NCBI RefSeq assembly: GCF_051020985.1
Contig: NW_027475138.1
Span: 1,922,001 to 1,986,000, forward strand
Direction: 5' to 3'
DNA: 64,000 nt
From: Nomia melanderi
Lineage: Eukaryota; Arthropoda; Insecta; Hymenoptera; Halictidae
Part shown: positions 27,280 through 40,888 of the stretch, piece after piece
Position numbering within the stretch: position 1 is the stretch's first letter
Layout of the letters: each line of letters opens with the position of its first letter
Program-made: the position numbers and the translations under genes
Notes under the pieces: generated by a model
What the model was told of the DNA's origin: nothing
The model's database searches: none
What the model saw: the letters and a program-made list of their open reading frames with translations, nothing else

Positions 27280-27704
27280 CAGATAGCGCAATAAATCAAA
27301 GTGCATTGTCTGTAGGAGACCCTGGCGCATGAACCTGTGCAGCGGGAACGACCTCGGACCACCAGGGGCCGAGAAAACCACAGTCTCATGGGGCCGGACG
27401 CTCAGGGTCAGTGAAAAATCCAATATATATCTGGTGATATCTCGGGCGCTATTAGAGATAGCGCAATAAGCCAAAGGGAATTATCTGCAGGAGGCCCTGG
27501 CGCATGCATCTGTGCAGCGGGAACGACCTAGGACCACCAGGGGCCGAGAAAACCACCGTCTCATGGGGCCGGACACTCAGGGTAAGGGAAAAATCCAATA
27601 TATATCTGGTGATTTCTCGGGTGCTATTAGAGATAGCGCAATAAACGAAAGTGAATTATCTGCAGGAGGCCCTGGCGCATGAATCTGTGCAGCGGGAACG
27701 ACCT
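27280..27704 (+). repeat. Off-register tract shared with 25,180-25,604
   Basis: Partner of 25,180-25,604. The private GATTTCTCGG near 27,611 compares with GATGTCTCGG near 25,511, a different change of the same site. Confidence 0.75.
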
Positions 27705-29549
27705 CGGATCACCAGGGGCCGAGAAAACTACCGTCTCATGGGGCCGGATACTCAGGGTCAGGGGAAAATCCAATATAGATCTGGTGATATCTCGGGTGCT
27801 ATTACAGATAGCGCAATAAACCAAAGTGAATTATCTGCAGGAGGCCCTGGCGCATGAATCTGTGCAACGGGAACGACCTCGGACCACCAGGGGCCGAGAA
27901 AACCACAGTCTCATGGGGCCGGACACTCAGGGTCATGGGAAAATCCAATATAGATCTGGTGATATCTCGGGCGCTATTACAGATAGCACAATAAATCAAA
28001 GTGCATTACCTGTAGGAGGCCCTGGCGCATGAATCTGTGCAGCGGGGACGTCCTCGGACCGCCAGGGGCCAAGACAACGTCCGTCTCATGGGGCCGGACA
28101 CTCAGGGTCAGGGTAAAATCCAATATATATCTGGTGATATGTCGGGTGCTATTACAGATAGCGCAATAAATCAAAGTGCATTGTCTGTAGGAGGTCCTGG
28201 CGTATGAATCTGTTCAGCGGGAACGACCTCGGACCACCAGGGGCCGAGAAAAGCACAGTCTCATGGGGCCGGACACTCAGGGTCAGGGTAAAATCCAATA
28301 TATATCTGGTGATATCTCGGGTGCTATTAGAGATAGCGTAATAAATCAGAGTGCATTGTCTGTAGGAGGCCCTGGCGCATGAATCTGTGCAGCGGGAACG
28401 ACCTCGGACCACCAGGGGCCGAGAAAACCACCGTCTCATGGGGCCGGACACTCAGGGTCGGGGAAAAATCCAATATATATCTGGTGATATCTCGGGTGCT
28501 ATTAGAGATAGCGCAATAAACCAAAGTGAATTATCTGCAGGAGGCCCTGGCGCATGAATCTGTGCAGCGGGAACGACCGCGGACCACCAGGGGCCGAGAA
28601 AAGCACAGTCTCATGGGGCCGGACACTCAGGGTCAGGGTAAAATCCAATATATATCTGGTGATATCTCGGGTGCTATTAGAGATAGCGCAATAAACCAAA
28701 GTGAATTATCTGCAGGAGGCCCTGGCGCATGAATCTGTGCAGCGGGAATGACCGCGGACCACCAGGGGCCGAGAAAACCATAGTCACATGGGGCCGGACA
28801 CTCAGGGTCAGGGGAAAATCCAATATATATCTGGTGATATCTCGGGTGCTATTAGAGATAGCGCAATAAATCAAAGTGCATTGTCTGTAGGAGGCCCTGG
28901 CGCATGAATCTGTGCAGCGGGAACGACCTCGGACCACCAGGGGCCGAGAAAACCACAGTCTCATGGAGCCGGACACTCAGGGTCAGGGGAAAATCCAATA
29001 TATATCTGGTGATATCTCGGGTGCTATTAGAGATAGCGCAATAAACCAAAGTGAATTATCTGCAGGAGGCCCTGGCGCATGAATCTGTGCAGCGGGAACG
29101 ACCTCGGATCACCAGGGGCCGAGAAAACTACCGTCTCATGGGGCCGGATACTCAGGGTCAGGGGAAAATCCAATATAGATCTGGTGATATCTCGGGTGCT
29201 ATTACAGATAGCGCAATAAATCAAAGTGCATTGTCTGTAGGAGACCCTGGCGCATGAACCTGTGCAGCGGGAACGACCTCGGACCACCAGGGGCCGAGAA
29301 AACGACCGTCTCATGGGGCCGGACGCTCAGGGTCAGTGAAAAATCCAATATATATCTGGTGATATCTCGGGTGCTATTAGAGATAGCGCAATAAACCAAA
29401 GTGAATTATCTGCAGGAGTCCCTGGCGCATGAATCTGTGCAACGGGAACGACCTCGGACCACCAGGGGCCGAGAAAACCACAGTCTCATGGGGTCGGACA
29501 CTCAGGGTCAGGGGAAAATCCAATATAGATCTGGTGATATCTCGGGTGC

Positions 29550-31350
29550 TATTACAGATAGCGGAATAAACCAAAGTGAATTATCTGCAGGAGGCCCTGG
29601 CGCATGAATCTGTGCAACGGGAACGACCTCGGACCACCAGGGGCCGAGAAAACCACAGTCTCATGGGGTCGGGCACTCAGGGTCAGGGGAAAATCCAATA
29701 TAGATCTGGTGATATCTCGGGTGCTATTACAGATAGCGCAATAAACCAAAGTGAATTATCTGCAGGAGGCCCTGGCGCATGAATCTGTGCAACGGGAACG
29801 ACCTCGGACCACCAGGGGCCGAGACAACGACCGTCTCATGGGGCCGGACACTCAGGGTCAGGGTAAAATCCAATATATATCTGGTGATATGTCGGGTGCT
29901 ATTACAGATAGCGCAATAAATCAAAGTGCATTGTCTGTAGGAGGTCCTGGCGCATGAATCTGTTCAGCGTGAACGACCTCGGACCACCAGGGGCCGAGAA
30001 AAGCACAGTCTCATGGGGCCGGACACTCAGGGTCAGGGTAAAATCCAATATATATCTGGTGATATCTCGGGTGCTATTAGAGATAGCGTAATAAATCAGA
30101 GTGCATTGTCTGTAGGAGGCCCTGGCGCATGAATCTGTGCAGCGGCAACGACCTCGGACCACCAGGGGCCGAGAAAACGACCGTCTCATGGGGCCGGACA
30201 CTCAGGGTCAGTGAAAAATCCAATATATATCTGCTGATATCTCGGGTGCTATTAGAGATAGCGTAATAAATCAGAGTGCATTGTCTGTAGGAGGCCCTGG
30301 CGCATGAATCTGTGCAACGGGAACGACCTCGGACCACCAGGGGCCGAGAAAACCACAGTCTCATGGGGCCGGACACTCAGGGTCAGGGGAAAATCCAATA
30401 TATATCTGGTGATATCTCGGGTGCTATTGGAGATAGCGCAATAAACCAAAGAGAATTATCTGCAGGAGGCCCTGGCGCATGAATCTGTGCAACGGGAACG
30501 ACCTCGGATCACCAGGGGCCGAGAAAACTACCGTCTCATGGGGCCGGATACTCAGGGTCAGGGGAAAATCCAATATAGATCTGGTGATATCTCGGGTGCT
30601 ATTACAGATAGCGCAATAAATCAAAGTGAATTATCTGCAGGAGTCCCTGGCGCATGAATCTGTGCAACGGGAACGACCTCGGACCACCAGGGGCCGAGAA
30701 AACCACAGTCTCATGGGGTCGGACACTCAGGGTCAGGGGAAACTCCAATATAGATCTGGTGATATCTCGGGTGCTATTACAGATAGCGCAATAAACCAAA
30801 GTGAATTATCTGCAGGAGGCCCTGGCGCATGAATCTGTGCAACGGGAACGACCTCGGACCACCAGGGGCCGAGACAGCGACTGTCTCATGGGGCCGGACA
30901 CTCAGGGTCAGTGTAAAATCCAATATATATCTGGTGATATGTCGGGTGCTATTACAGATAGCGCAATAAATCAAAGTGCATTGTCTGTAGGAGGTCCTGG
31001 CGCATGAATCTGTTCAGCGGGAACGACCTCGGACCACCAGGGGCCGAGAAAAGCACAGTCTCATGGGGCCGGACACTCAGGGTCAGGGTAAAATCCAATA
31101 TATATCTGGTGATATCTCGGGTGCTATTAGAGATAGCGCAATAAACCAAAGTGAATTATCTGCAGGAGGCCCTGGCGCATGAATCTGTGCAGCGGCAACG
31201 ACGTCGGACCACCAGGGGCCGAGAAAACGACCGTCTCATGGGGCCGGACACTCAGGGTCAGTGAAAAATCCAATATATATCTGCTGATATCTCGGGTGCT
31301 ATTAGAGATAGCGTAATAAATCAGAGTGCATTGTCTGTAGGAGGCCCTGG
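29550..31350 (+). repeat. 6-monomer-lag duplication (1,050 bp)
   Basis: About 29,550-30,300 matches 30,600-31,350. Shared states are GATATGTCGGG, GGAGGTCCTGGCGCATG, CTGTTCAGCG, AAAAGCACAG and CAGCGGCAACG. The copies differ at scattered sites, so it is older than the 16-mer duplication. Confidence 0.72.
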
Positions 31351-31409
31351 CGCATGAATCTGTGCAGCGGGAACGACCTCGGACCACCAGGGTCCGAGAA
31401 AAGCACAGT

Positions 31410-34238
31410 CTCATGGGGCCGGACACTCAGGGTCAGGGTAAAATCCAATATATATCTGGTGATATCTCGGGTGCTATTACAGATAGCGCAATAAATCAAA
31501 GTGCATTGTCTGTAGGAGGCCCTGGCGCATGAATGTGTGCAGCGGGATCGACCTCGGACCACCAGGGGCCGAGAAAACCGCAGTCTCATGGGGCCGGACA
31601 CTCAGGGTCAGGGGAATATCCAATATATATCTGGTGATATCTCGGGTGCTATTAGAGATAGCGCAATAAATCAATGTGCAGTGTCTGTAGGAGGCCCTGG
31701 CGCATGAATCTGTGCAGCGGGAACGACCTCGGAACACCAGGGACCGAGAAAACCACCGTCTCATGGGGCCGGACACTCAGGGTCAGTGAAAAATCCAATA
31801 TATATGTGGTGATATCTCGGGTGCTATTACAGATAGAGCAATAAATCAAAGTGCATTGTCTGTAGGAGGCCCTCGCGCATGAATCTGTGCAGAGGGAACA
31901 ACCTCGGACCACCAGGGGCCGAGAAAACCACAGTCTCATGGGGCCGGACACTCAGGGTCAGGGGAAAATCCAATATATATCTGGTGATATCTCGGGTGCT
32001 ATTAGAGATAGCGCAATAAACCAAAGTGAATTATCTGCAGGAGGCCCTGGCGCATGAATCTGTGCAGAGGGAACGACCTCGGATCACCAGGGGCCGAGAA
32101 AACTACCGTCTCATGGGGCCGGATACTCAGGGTCAGTGAAAAATCCAATATATATCTGCTGATATCTCGGGTGCTATTACAGATAGCGCAATAAATCAAA
32201 GTGCATTGTCTGTAGGAGGCCCTGGCGCATGAATCTGTGCAGCGGGAACGACCTCGGACCTCCAGGGGCCGAGAAAACCACAGTCTCATGGGGCCGGACA
32301 CTCAGGGTCAGGGGAAAATCCAATATATATCAGGTGATATCTCGGGTGCTATTGGAGATAGCGCAATAAACCATAGTGAATTATCTGCAGGAGGCCCTGG
32401 CGCATGAATGTGTGCAGCGGGAACGACCTCGGACCACCAGGGGCCGAGAAAACCGCAGTCTCATGGGGCCGGACACTCAGGGTCAGGGGAATATCCAATA
32501 TATATCTGGTGATATCTCGGGTGCTATTAGAGATAGCGCAATAAATCAATGTGCATTGTCTGTAGGAGGCCCTGGCGCATGAATCTGTGCAGCGGGAACG
32601 ACCTCGGAACACCAGGGACCGAGAAAACCACCGTCTCATGGGGCCGGACACTCAGGGTCAGTGAAAAATCCAATATATATGTGGTGATATCTCGGGTGCT
32701 ATTACAGATAGAGCAATAAATCAAAGTGCATTGTCTGTAGGAGGCCCTCGCGCATGAATCTGTGCAGCGGGAACAACCTCGGACCACCAGGGGCCGAGAA
32801 AACCACAGTCTCATGGGGCCGGACACTCAGGGTCAGGGTAAAATCCAATATATATCTGGTGATATCTCGGGTGCTATTACAGATAGCGCAATAAATCAAA
32901 GTGCATTGTCTGTAGGAGGCCCTGGCGCATGAATGTGTGCAGAGGGATCGACCTCGGACCACCAGGGGCCGAGAAAACCGCAGTCTCATGGGGCCGGACA
33001 CTCAGGGTCAGGGGAATATCCAATATATATCTGGTGATATCTCGGGTGCTATTAGAGATAGCGCAATAAATCAATGTGCATTGTCTGTAGGAGGCCCTGG
33101 CGCATGAATCTGTGCAGCGGGAACGACCTCGGAACACCAGGGACCGAGAAAACCACCGTCTCATGGGGCCGGACACTCAGGGTCAGTGAAAAATCCAATA
33201 TATATGTGGTGATATCTCGGGTGCTATTACAGATAGAGCAATAAATCAAAGTGCAATGTCTGTAGGAGGCCCTCGCGCATGAATCTGTGCAGCGGGAACA
33301 ACCTCGGACCACCAGGGGCCGAGAAAACCACAGTCTCATGGGGCCGGACACTCAGGGTCAGGGGAATATCCAATATATATCTGGTGATATCTCGGGTGCT
33401 ATTAGAGATAGCGCAATAAACCAAAGTGAATTATCTGCAGGAGGCCCTGGCGCATGAATCTGTGCAGAGGGAACGACCTCGGATCACCAGGGGCCGAGAA
33501 AACTACCGTCTCATGGGGCCGGATACTCAGGGTCAGTGAAAAATCCAATATATATCTGCTGATATCTCGGGTGCTATTACAGATAGCGCAATAAATCAAA
33601 GTGCATTGTCTGTAGGAGGCCCTGGCGCATGAATCTGTGCAGCGGGAACGACCTCGGACCACCAGGGGCCGAGAAAACCACAGTCTCATGGGGCCGGACA
33701 CTCAGGGTCAGGGGAAAATCCAATATATATCTGGTGATATCTCGGGTGCTATTGGAGATAGCGCAATAAACCATAGTGAATTATCTGCAGGAGGCCCTGG
33801 CGCATGAATGTGTGCAGCGGGAACGACCTCGGACCACCAGGGGCCGAGAAAACCGCAGTCTCATGGGGCCGGACACTCAGGGTCAGGGGAATATCCAATA
33901 TATATCTGGTGATATCTCGGGTGCTATTAGAGATAGCGCAATAAATCAATGTGCATTGTCTGTAGGAGGCCCTGGCGCATGAATCTGTGCAGCGGGAACG
34001 ACCTCGGAACACCAGGGACCGAGAAAACCACCGTCTCATGGGGCCGGACACTCAGGGTCAGTGAAAAATCCAATATACATGTGGTGATATCTCGGGTGCT
34101 ATTACAGATAGAGCAATAAATCAAAGTGCATTGTCTGTAGGAGGCCCTCGCGCATGAATCTGTGCAGCGGGAACAACCTCGGACCACCAGGGGCCGAGAA
34201 AACCACAGTCTCATGGGGCCGGACACTCAGGGTCAGGG
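31410..34238 (+). repeat. Tandem duplication of an 8-monomer unit (1,400 bp)
   Basis: About 31,410-32,809 and 32,810-34,238 match at 1,400 bp. Shared markers are CATGAATGTGTGCAG, AAAACCGCAG, GGGGAATATCC, ATCAATGTGC, GATAGAGCAATAAATC and GGCCCTCGCGCATG. Within the unit, part of the order also repeats at 525 and 875 bp, so a shorter unit preceded it. Confidence 0.8.
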
Positions 34239-35559
34239 GAAAATCCAATATATATCTGGTGATATCTCGGGTGCTATTAGAGATAGCGCAATAAACCAAA
34301 GTGAATTATCTGCAGGAGGCCCTGGCGCATGAATCTGTGCAGCGGGAACGACCTCGGATCACCAGGGGCCGAGAAAACTACCGTCTCATGGGGCCGGATA
34401 CTCAGGGTCAGGGGAAAATCCAATATAGATCTGGTGATATCTCGGGTTCTATTACAGATAGCGCAATAAATCAAAGTGCATTGTCTGTAGGAGGCCCTGG
34501 CGCATGAATCTGTGCAGCGGGAACGACCTCGGACCACCAGGGGCCCAGAAAACCACAGTCTCATGGGGCCGGACACTCAGGGTCAGGGAAAAATCCAATA
34601 TATATCTGGTGATATCTCGGGCGCTATTAGAGATAGCGCAATAAACCAAAGTGAATTATCTGCAGGAGGCCCTGGCGCATGAATGTGTGCAGCGGGAACG
34701 ACCTCGGACCACCAGGGGCCGAGAAAACCGCAGTCTCATGGGGCCGGACACTCAGGGTCAGGGGAATATCCAATATATATCTGGTGATATCTCGGGTGCT
34801 ATTAGAGATAGCGCAATAAATCAATGTGCATTGTCTGTAGGAGGCCCTGGCGCATGAATCTGTGCAGCGGGAACGACCTCGGAACACCAGGGACCGAGAA
34901 AACCACCGTCTCATGGGGCCGGACACTCAGGGTCAGTGAAAAATCCAATATATATGTGGTGATATCTCGGGTGCTATTACAGATAGAGCAATAAATCAAA
35001 GTGCATTGTCTGTAGGAGGCCCTCGCGCATGAATCTGTGCAGCGGGAACAACCTCGGACCACCAGGGGCCGAGAAAACCACAGTCTCATGGGGCCGGACA
35101 CTCAGGGTCAGGGGAAAATCCAATATATATCTGGTGATATCTCGGGTGCTATTAGAGATAGCGCAATAAACCAAAGTGAATTATCTGCAGGAGGCCCTGG
35201 CGCATGAATCTGTGCAGCGGGAACGACCTCGGATCACCAGGGGCCGAGAAAACTACCGTCTCATGGGGCCGGATACTCAGGGTCAGGGGAAAATCCAATA
35301 TAGATCTGGTGATATCTCGGGTTCTATTACAGATAGCGCAATAAATCAAAGTGCATTGTCTGTAGGAGGCCCTGGCGCATGAATCTGTGCAGCGGGAACG
35401 ACCTCGGACCACCAGGGGCCCAGAAAACCACAGTCTCATGGGGCCGGACACTCAGGGTCAGGGAAAAATCCAATATATATCTGGTGATATCTCGGGCGCT
35501 ATTAGAGATAGCGCAATAAACCAAAGTGAATTATCTGCAGGAGGCCCTGGCGCATGAAT
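33777..35559 (+). repeat. Tandem duplication of a 5-monomer unit (875 bp)
   Basis: About 33,777-34,684 matches 34,652-35,559 at 875 bp with essentially one difference seen (TATACATG versus TATATATG near 34,076). Shared rare states include GGGTTCTATTACAG, GGGGCCCAGAAAACC and GGGCGCTATTAG. It overlaps the right end of the 8-mer duplication and so is younger than it. Confidence 0.85.
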
Positions 35560-36893
35560 CTGTGCAGCGGGAACGACCTCGGACCACCAGGGGCCGAGAA
35601 AACCACCGTCTCATGGGGCCGGACACTCAGGGTCAGGGAAAAATCCAATATATATCTGGTGATATCTCGGGTGCTATTAGAGATAGCGCAATAAACCAAA
35701 GTGAGTTATCTGCAGGAGGCCCTGGCGCCTGAAGCTGTGCAGCGGGAACGACCTCGGACCACCAGGGGCCGAGAAAACCACCGTCTCGATGGGGCCGGAC
35801 ACTCTGGGTCAGGGAAAAATCCAATATATATGTGGTGATATCTCGGGTGCTATTACAGATAACGCAATAAATCAAAGTGCATTGTCTGTAGGAGGCCCTG
35901 GCGCATGAATCTGTGCAGCGGGGACGTCCTCGGACCGCCAGGGGCCGAGACAACGACCGTCTCATGGGGCCGGACACTCAGGGTCAGGGTAAAATCCAAT
36001 ATATATCTGGTGATATGTCGGGTGCTATTACAGATAGCGCAATAAATCAAAGTGCATTGTCTGTAGGAGGTCCTGGCGCATGAATCTGTGCAGCGGGAAC
36101 GACCTCGGACCACCAGGGGCCGAGAAAAGCACAGTCTCATGGGGCCGGACACTCAGGGTCAGGGTAAAATCCAATATATATCTGGTGATATCTCGGGTGC
36201 TATTAGAGATAGCGCAATAAACCAAAGTGAATTATCTGCAGGAGGCCCTGGCGCATGAATCTGTGCAGCGGGAACGACCTCGGACCACCAGGGGCCGAGA
36301 AAACCACAGTCTCATGGGGCCGGACACTCAGGGTCAGGGGAAAATCCAATATATATCTGGTGATATCTCGGGTGCTATCAGAGATAGCGCAATAAACCAA
36401 CGTGAATTATCTGCAGGAGGCCCTGGCGCATGAATGTGTGCAGCGGGAACGACCTCGGACCACCAGGGGCCGAGAAATCGACCGTCTCATGGGGCCGGAC
36501 ACTCAGGGTCAGTGAAAAATCCAATATATATCTGGTGATATCTCGGGTGCTATCAGAGATAGCGCAATAAGCCAACGTGAATTATCTGCAGGAGGCCCTG
36601 GCGCATGAATCTGTGCAGCGGTAACGACCTCGGACCACCAGGGGCCGAGAAAACGACCGTCTCATGGGGCCGGACACTCAGGGTCAGTGAAAAATCCAAT
36701 ATATATCTGCTGATATCTCGGGTGCTATTAGAGATAGCGTAATAAATCAGAGTGCATTGTCTGTAGGAGGCCCTGGCGCATGAATCTGTGCAGCGGGAAC
36801 GACCTCGGACCACCAGGGTCCGAGAAAACCACAGTCTCATGGGGCCGGACACTCAGGGTCAGGGGAAAATCCAATATATATCTGCTGATATCT
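34655..36893 (+). repeat. 2.2-kb segment duplicated at 37,456-39,694 (copy 1)
   Basis: Matches at 2,801 bp, which is 16 monomers plus the one-base insertion of the 176-bp marker monomer. Shared states include GCGCCTGAAGCTG, GTCTCGATGGGG, ACTCTGGGTC, GATAACGCAATAAATC, CCGAGAAATCGACC and GCTATCAGAGATAGC. Its 34,760-36,553 part also matches 43,863-45,656 at 9,103 bp. Confidence 0.8.
35699..35874 (+). repeat. 176-bp marker monomer, copy 1
   Basis: Reads GTCTCGATGGGGCC (35,783 on) where others read GTCTCATGGGGCC, and also carries GCGCCTGAAGCTG and ACTCTGGGTC. The one-base insertion makes it a clean tag for tracing copies. Confidence 0.9.
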
Positions 36894-37455
36894 CGGGTGC
36901 TATTAGAGATAGCGCAATAAACCAAAGTGAATTATCTGCAGGAGGCCCTGGCGCATGAATCTGTGCAGCGGGAACGACCTCGGACCACCAGGGGCCGAGA
37001 AAACGACCGTCTCATGGGGCCGGACACGCAGGGTCAGGGTAAAATCCAATATATATCTGGTGATATCTCGGGTGCTATTACAGATAGCGCAATAAATCAA
37101 AGTGCATTGTCTGTAGGAGGCCCTGGCGCATGATTCTGTGCAGCGGGAACGACCTCGGACCACCAGGGGCCGAGAAAACGACCGCCTCATGGGGCCGGAC
37201 CCTCAGGGTCAGTGAAAAATCCAATATATATCTGGTGATATCTCGGGTGCTATTAGAGACAGCGCAATAAACCAAAGTGAATTATCTGCAGGGGGCCCTG
37301 GCGCATGAATCTGTGCAACGGGAACGACCTCGGACCACCAGGGGCCGAGAAAACCACAGTCTCATGGGGCCGGACACTCAGGGTCAGGGGAAAATCCAAT
37401 GTATATCTGGTGATATCTCGGGTGCTATTGGAGATAGCTCAATAAACCATAGTGA

Positions 37456-39694
37456 ATTATCTGCAGGAGGCCCTGGCGCATGAATGTGTGCAGCGGGATC
37501 GACCTCGGACCACCAGGGGCCGAGAAAACCGCAGTCTCATGGGGCCGGACACTCAGGGTCAGGGGAATATCCAATATATATCTGGTGATATCTCGGGTGC
37601 TATTAGAGATAGCGCAATAAATCAATGTGCATTGTCTGTAGGAGGCCCTGGCGCATGAATCTGTGCAGCGGGAACGACCTCGGAACACCAGGGACCGAGA
37701 AAACCACCGTCTCATGGGGCCGGACACTCAGGGTCAGTGAAAAATCCAATATATATGTGGTGATATCTCGGGTGCTATTACAGATAGAGCAATAAATCAA
37801 AGTGCATTGTCTGTAGGAGGCCCTTGCGCATGAATCTGTGCAGCGGGAACAACCTCGGACCACCAGGGGTCGAGAAAACCACAGTCTCATGGGGCCGGAC
37901 ACTCAGGGTCAGGGGAAAATCCAATATATATCTGGTGATATCTCGGGTGCTATTAGAGATAGCGCAATAAACCAAAGTGAATTATCTGCAGGAGGCCCTG
38001 GCGCATGAATCTGTGCAGCGGGAACGACCTCGGATCACCAGGGGCCGAGAAAACTACCGTCTCATGGGGCTGGATACTCAGGGTCAGTGAAAAATCCAAT
38101 ATATATCTGCTGATATCTCGGGTGCTATTACAGATAGCGCAATAAATCAAAGTGCATTGTCTGTAGGAGGCCCTGGCGCATGAATCTGTGCAGCGGGAAC
38201 GACCTCGGACCACCAGGGGCCCAGAAAACCACAGTCTCATGGGGCCGGACACTCAGGGTCAGGGAAAAATCCAATATATATCTGGTGATATCTCGGGCGG
38301 TATTAGAGATAGCGCAATAAACCAAAGTGAATTATCTGCAGGAGGCCCTGGCGCATGAATCTGTGCAGCGGGAACGACCTCGGACCACCAGGGGCCGAGA
38401 AAACCACCGTCTCATGGGGCCGGACACTCAGGGTCAGGGAAAAATCCAATATATATCTGGTGATATCTCGGGTGCTATTAGAGATAGCGCAATAAACCAA
38501 AGTGAGTTATCTGCAGGAGGCCCTGGCGCCTGAAGCTGTGCAGCGGGAACGACCTCGGACCACCAGGGGCCGAGAAAACCACCGTCTCGATGGGGCCGGA
38601 CACTCTGGGTCAGGGAAAAATCCAATATATATGTGGTGATATCTCGGGTGCTATTACAGATAACGCAATAAATCAAAGTGCATTGTCTGTAGGAGGCCCT
38701 GGCGCATGAATCTGTGCAGCGGGGACGTCCTCGGACCGCCAGGGGCCGAGACAACGACCGTCTCATGGGGCCGGACACTCAGGGTCAGGGTAAAATCCAA
38801 TATATATCTGGTGATATGTCGGGTGCTATTACAGATAGCGCAATAAATCAAAGTGCATTGTCTGTAGGAGGTCCTGGCGCATGAATCTGTGCAGCGGGAA
38901 CGACCTCGGACCACCAGGGGCCGAGAAAAGCACAGTCTCATGGGACCGGACACTCAGGGTCAGGGTAAAATCCAATATATATCTGGTGATATCTCGGGTG
39001 CTATTAGAGATAGCGCAATAAACCAAAGTGAATTATCTGCAGGAGGCCCTGGCGCATGAATCTGTGCAGCGGGAACGACCTCGGACCACCAGGGGCCGAG
39101 AAAACCACAGTCTCATGGGGCCGGACACTCAGGGTCAGGGGAAAATCCAATATATATCTGGTGATATCTCGGGTGCTATCAGAGATAGCGCAATAAACCA
39201 ACGTGAATTATCTGCAGGAGGCCCTGGCGCATGAATGTGTGCAGCGGGAACGACCTCGGACCACCAGGGGCCGAGAAATCGACCGTCTCATGGGGCCGGA
39301 CACTCAGGGTCAGTGAAAAATCCAATATATATCTGGTGATATCTCGGGTGCTATCAGAGATAGCGCAATAAACCAACGTGAATTATATGCAGGAGGCCCT
39401 GGCGCATGAATCTGTGCAGCGGCAACGACCTCGGACCACCAGGGGCCGAGAAAACGACCGTCTCATGGGGCCGGACACTCAGGGTCAGTGAAAAATCCAA
39501 TATATATCTGCTGATATCTCGGGTGCTATTAGAGATAGCGTAATAAATCAGAGTGCATTGTCTGTAGGAGGCCCTGGCGCATGAATCTGTGCAGCGGGAA
39601 CGACCTCGGACAACCAGGGTCCGAGAAAACCACAGTCTCATGGGGCCGGACACTCAGGGTCAGGGGAAAATCCAATATATATCTGGTGATATCT
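37456..39694 (+). repeat. 2.2-kb segment duplicated from 34,655-36,893 (copy 2)
   Basis: Second copy with the same marker order. It is separated from copy 1 by about 560 bp that itself repeats elsewhere: 37,045-38,130 matches 39,671-40,756 at 2,626 bp. Confidence 0.8.
38500..38675 (+). repeat. 176-bp marker monomer, copy 2
   Basis: Same insertion (GTCTCGATGGGG from 38,584) and the same two linked changes as copy 1, 2,801 bp downstream. Confidence 0.9.
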
Positions 39695-40756
39695 CGGGTG
39701 CTATTACAGATAGCGCAATAAATCAAAGTGCATTGTCTGTAGGAGGCCCTGGCGCATGATTCTGTGCAGCGGGAACGACCTCGGACCACCAGGGGCCGAG
39801 AAAACGACCGCCTCATGGGGCCGGACCCTCAGGGTCAGTGAAAAATCCAATATATATCTGGTGATATCTCGGGTGCTATTAGAGACAGCGCAATAAACCA
39901 AAGTGAATTATCTGCAGGGGGCCCTGGCGCATGAATCTGTGCAACGGGAACGACCTCGGACCACCAGGGGCCGAGAAAACCACAGTCTCATGGGGCCGGA
40001 CACTCAGGGTCAGGGGAAAATCCAATATATATCTGGTGATATCTCGGGTGCTATTGGAGATAGCGCAATAAACCATAGTGAATTATCTGCAGGAGGCCCT
40101 GGCGCATGAATGTGTGCAGCGGGATCGACCTCGGACCACCAGGGGCCGAGAAAACCGCAGTCTCATGGGGCCGGACACTCAGGGTCAGGGGAATATCCAA
40201 TATATATCTGGTGATATCTCGGGTGCTATTAGAGATAGCGCAATAAATCAATGTGCATTGTCTGTAGGAGGCCCTGGCGCATGAATCTGTGCAGCGGGAA
40301 CGACCTCGGAACACCAGGGACCGAGAAAACCACCGTCTCATGGGGCCGGACACTCAGGGTCAGTGAAAAATCCAATATATATGTGGTGATATCTCGGGTG
40401 CTATTACAGATAGAGCAATAAATCAAAGTGCATTGTCTGTAGGAGGCCCTCGCGCATGAATCTGTGCAGCGGGAACAACCTCGGACCACCAGGGGCCGAG
40501 AAAACCACAGTCTCATGGGGCCGGACACTCAGGGTCAGGGGAAAATCCAATATATATCTGGTGATATCTCGGGTGCTATTAGAGATAGCGCAATAAACCA
40601 AAGTGAATTATCTGCAGGAGGCCCTGGCGCATGAATCTGTGCAGCGGGAACGACCTCGGACCACCAGGGGCCGAGAAAACTACCGTCTCATGGGGCCGGT
40701 CACTCAGGGTCAGTGAAAAATCCAATATATATCTGCTGATATCTCGGGTGCTATTA
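39671..40756 (+). repeat. 1.1-kb segment shared with 37,045-38,130
   Basis: Matches at 2,626 bp (15 monomers plus one base). Shared states include CATGATTCTG, ACCGCCTCATGG with GGACCCTCAGGG, AGAGACAGCGC, GCAGGGGGCCC, CCATAGTGAATTATC and CAGCGGGATCG. Confidence 0.75.
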
Positions 40757-40888
40757 GAGATAGCGCAATAAACCAAAGTGAATTATCTGCAGGAGGCCCT
40801 GGCGCATGAATCTGTGCAGCGGGAACGACCTCGGACCACCAGGGGCCGAAAAAACCACAGCCTCATGGGGCCGGACACTCAGGGTCAG

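Larger units (their letters stand above)
24660..29860 (+). repeat. 18-monomer-lag duplication (3,150 bp), interrupted
   Basis: About 24,660-26,710 matches 27,810-29,860 at 3,150 bp. Shared markers are GCATTACCTGTAGG, CAGCGGGGACGTCCTCGG, GGAGGTCCTGGCGTATG, CTCATGGAGCC, CTCGGATCACC with GGATACTCAGGG, and GGAGTCCCTGG. The stretch 25,180-25,604 does not follow this lag but matches 27,280-27,704 at 2,100 bp instead, so a conversion tract has overwritten part of one copy. Confidence 0.75.
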
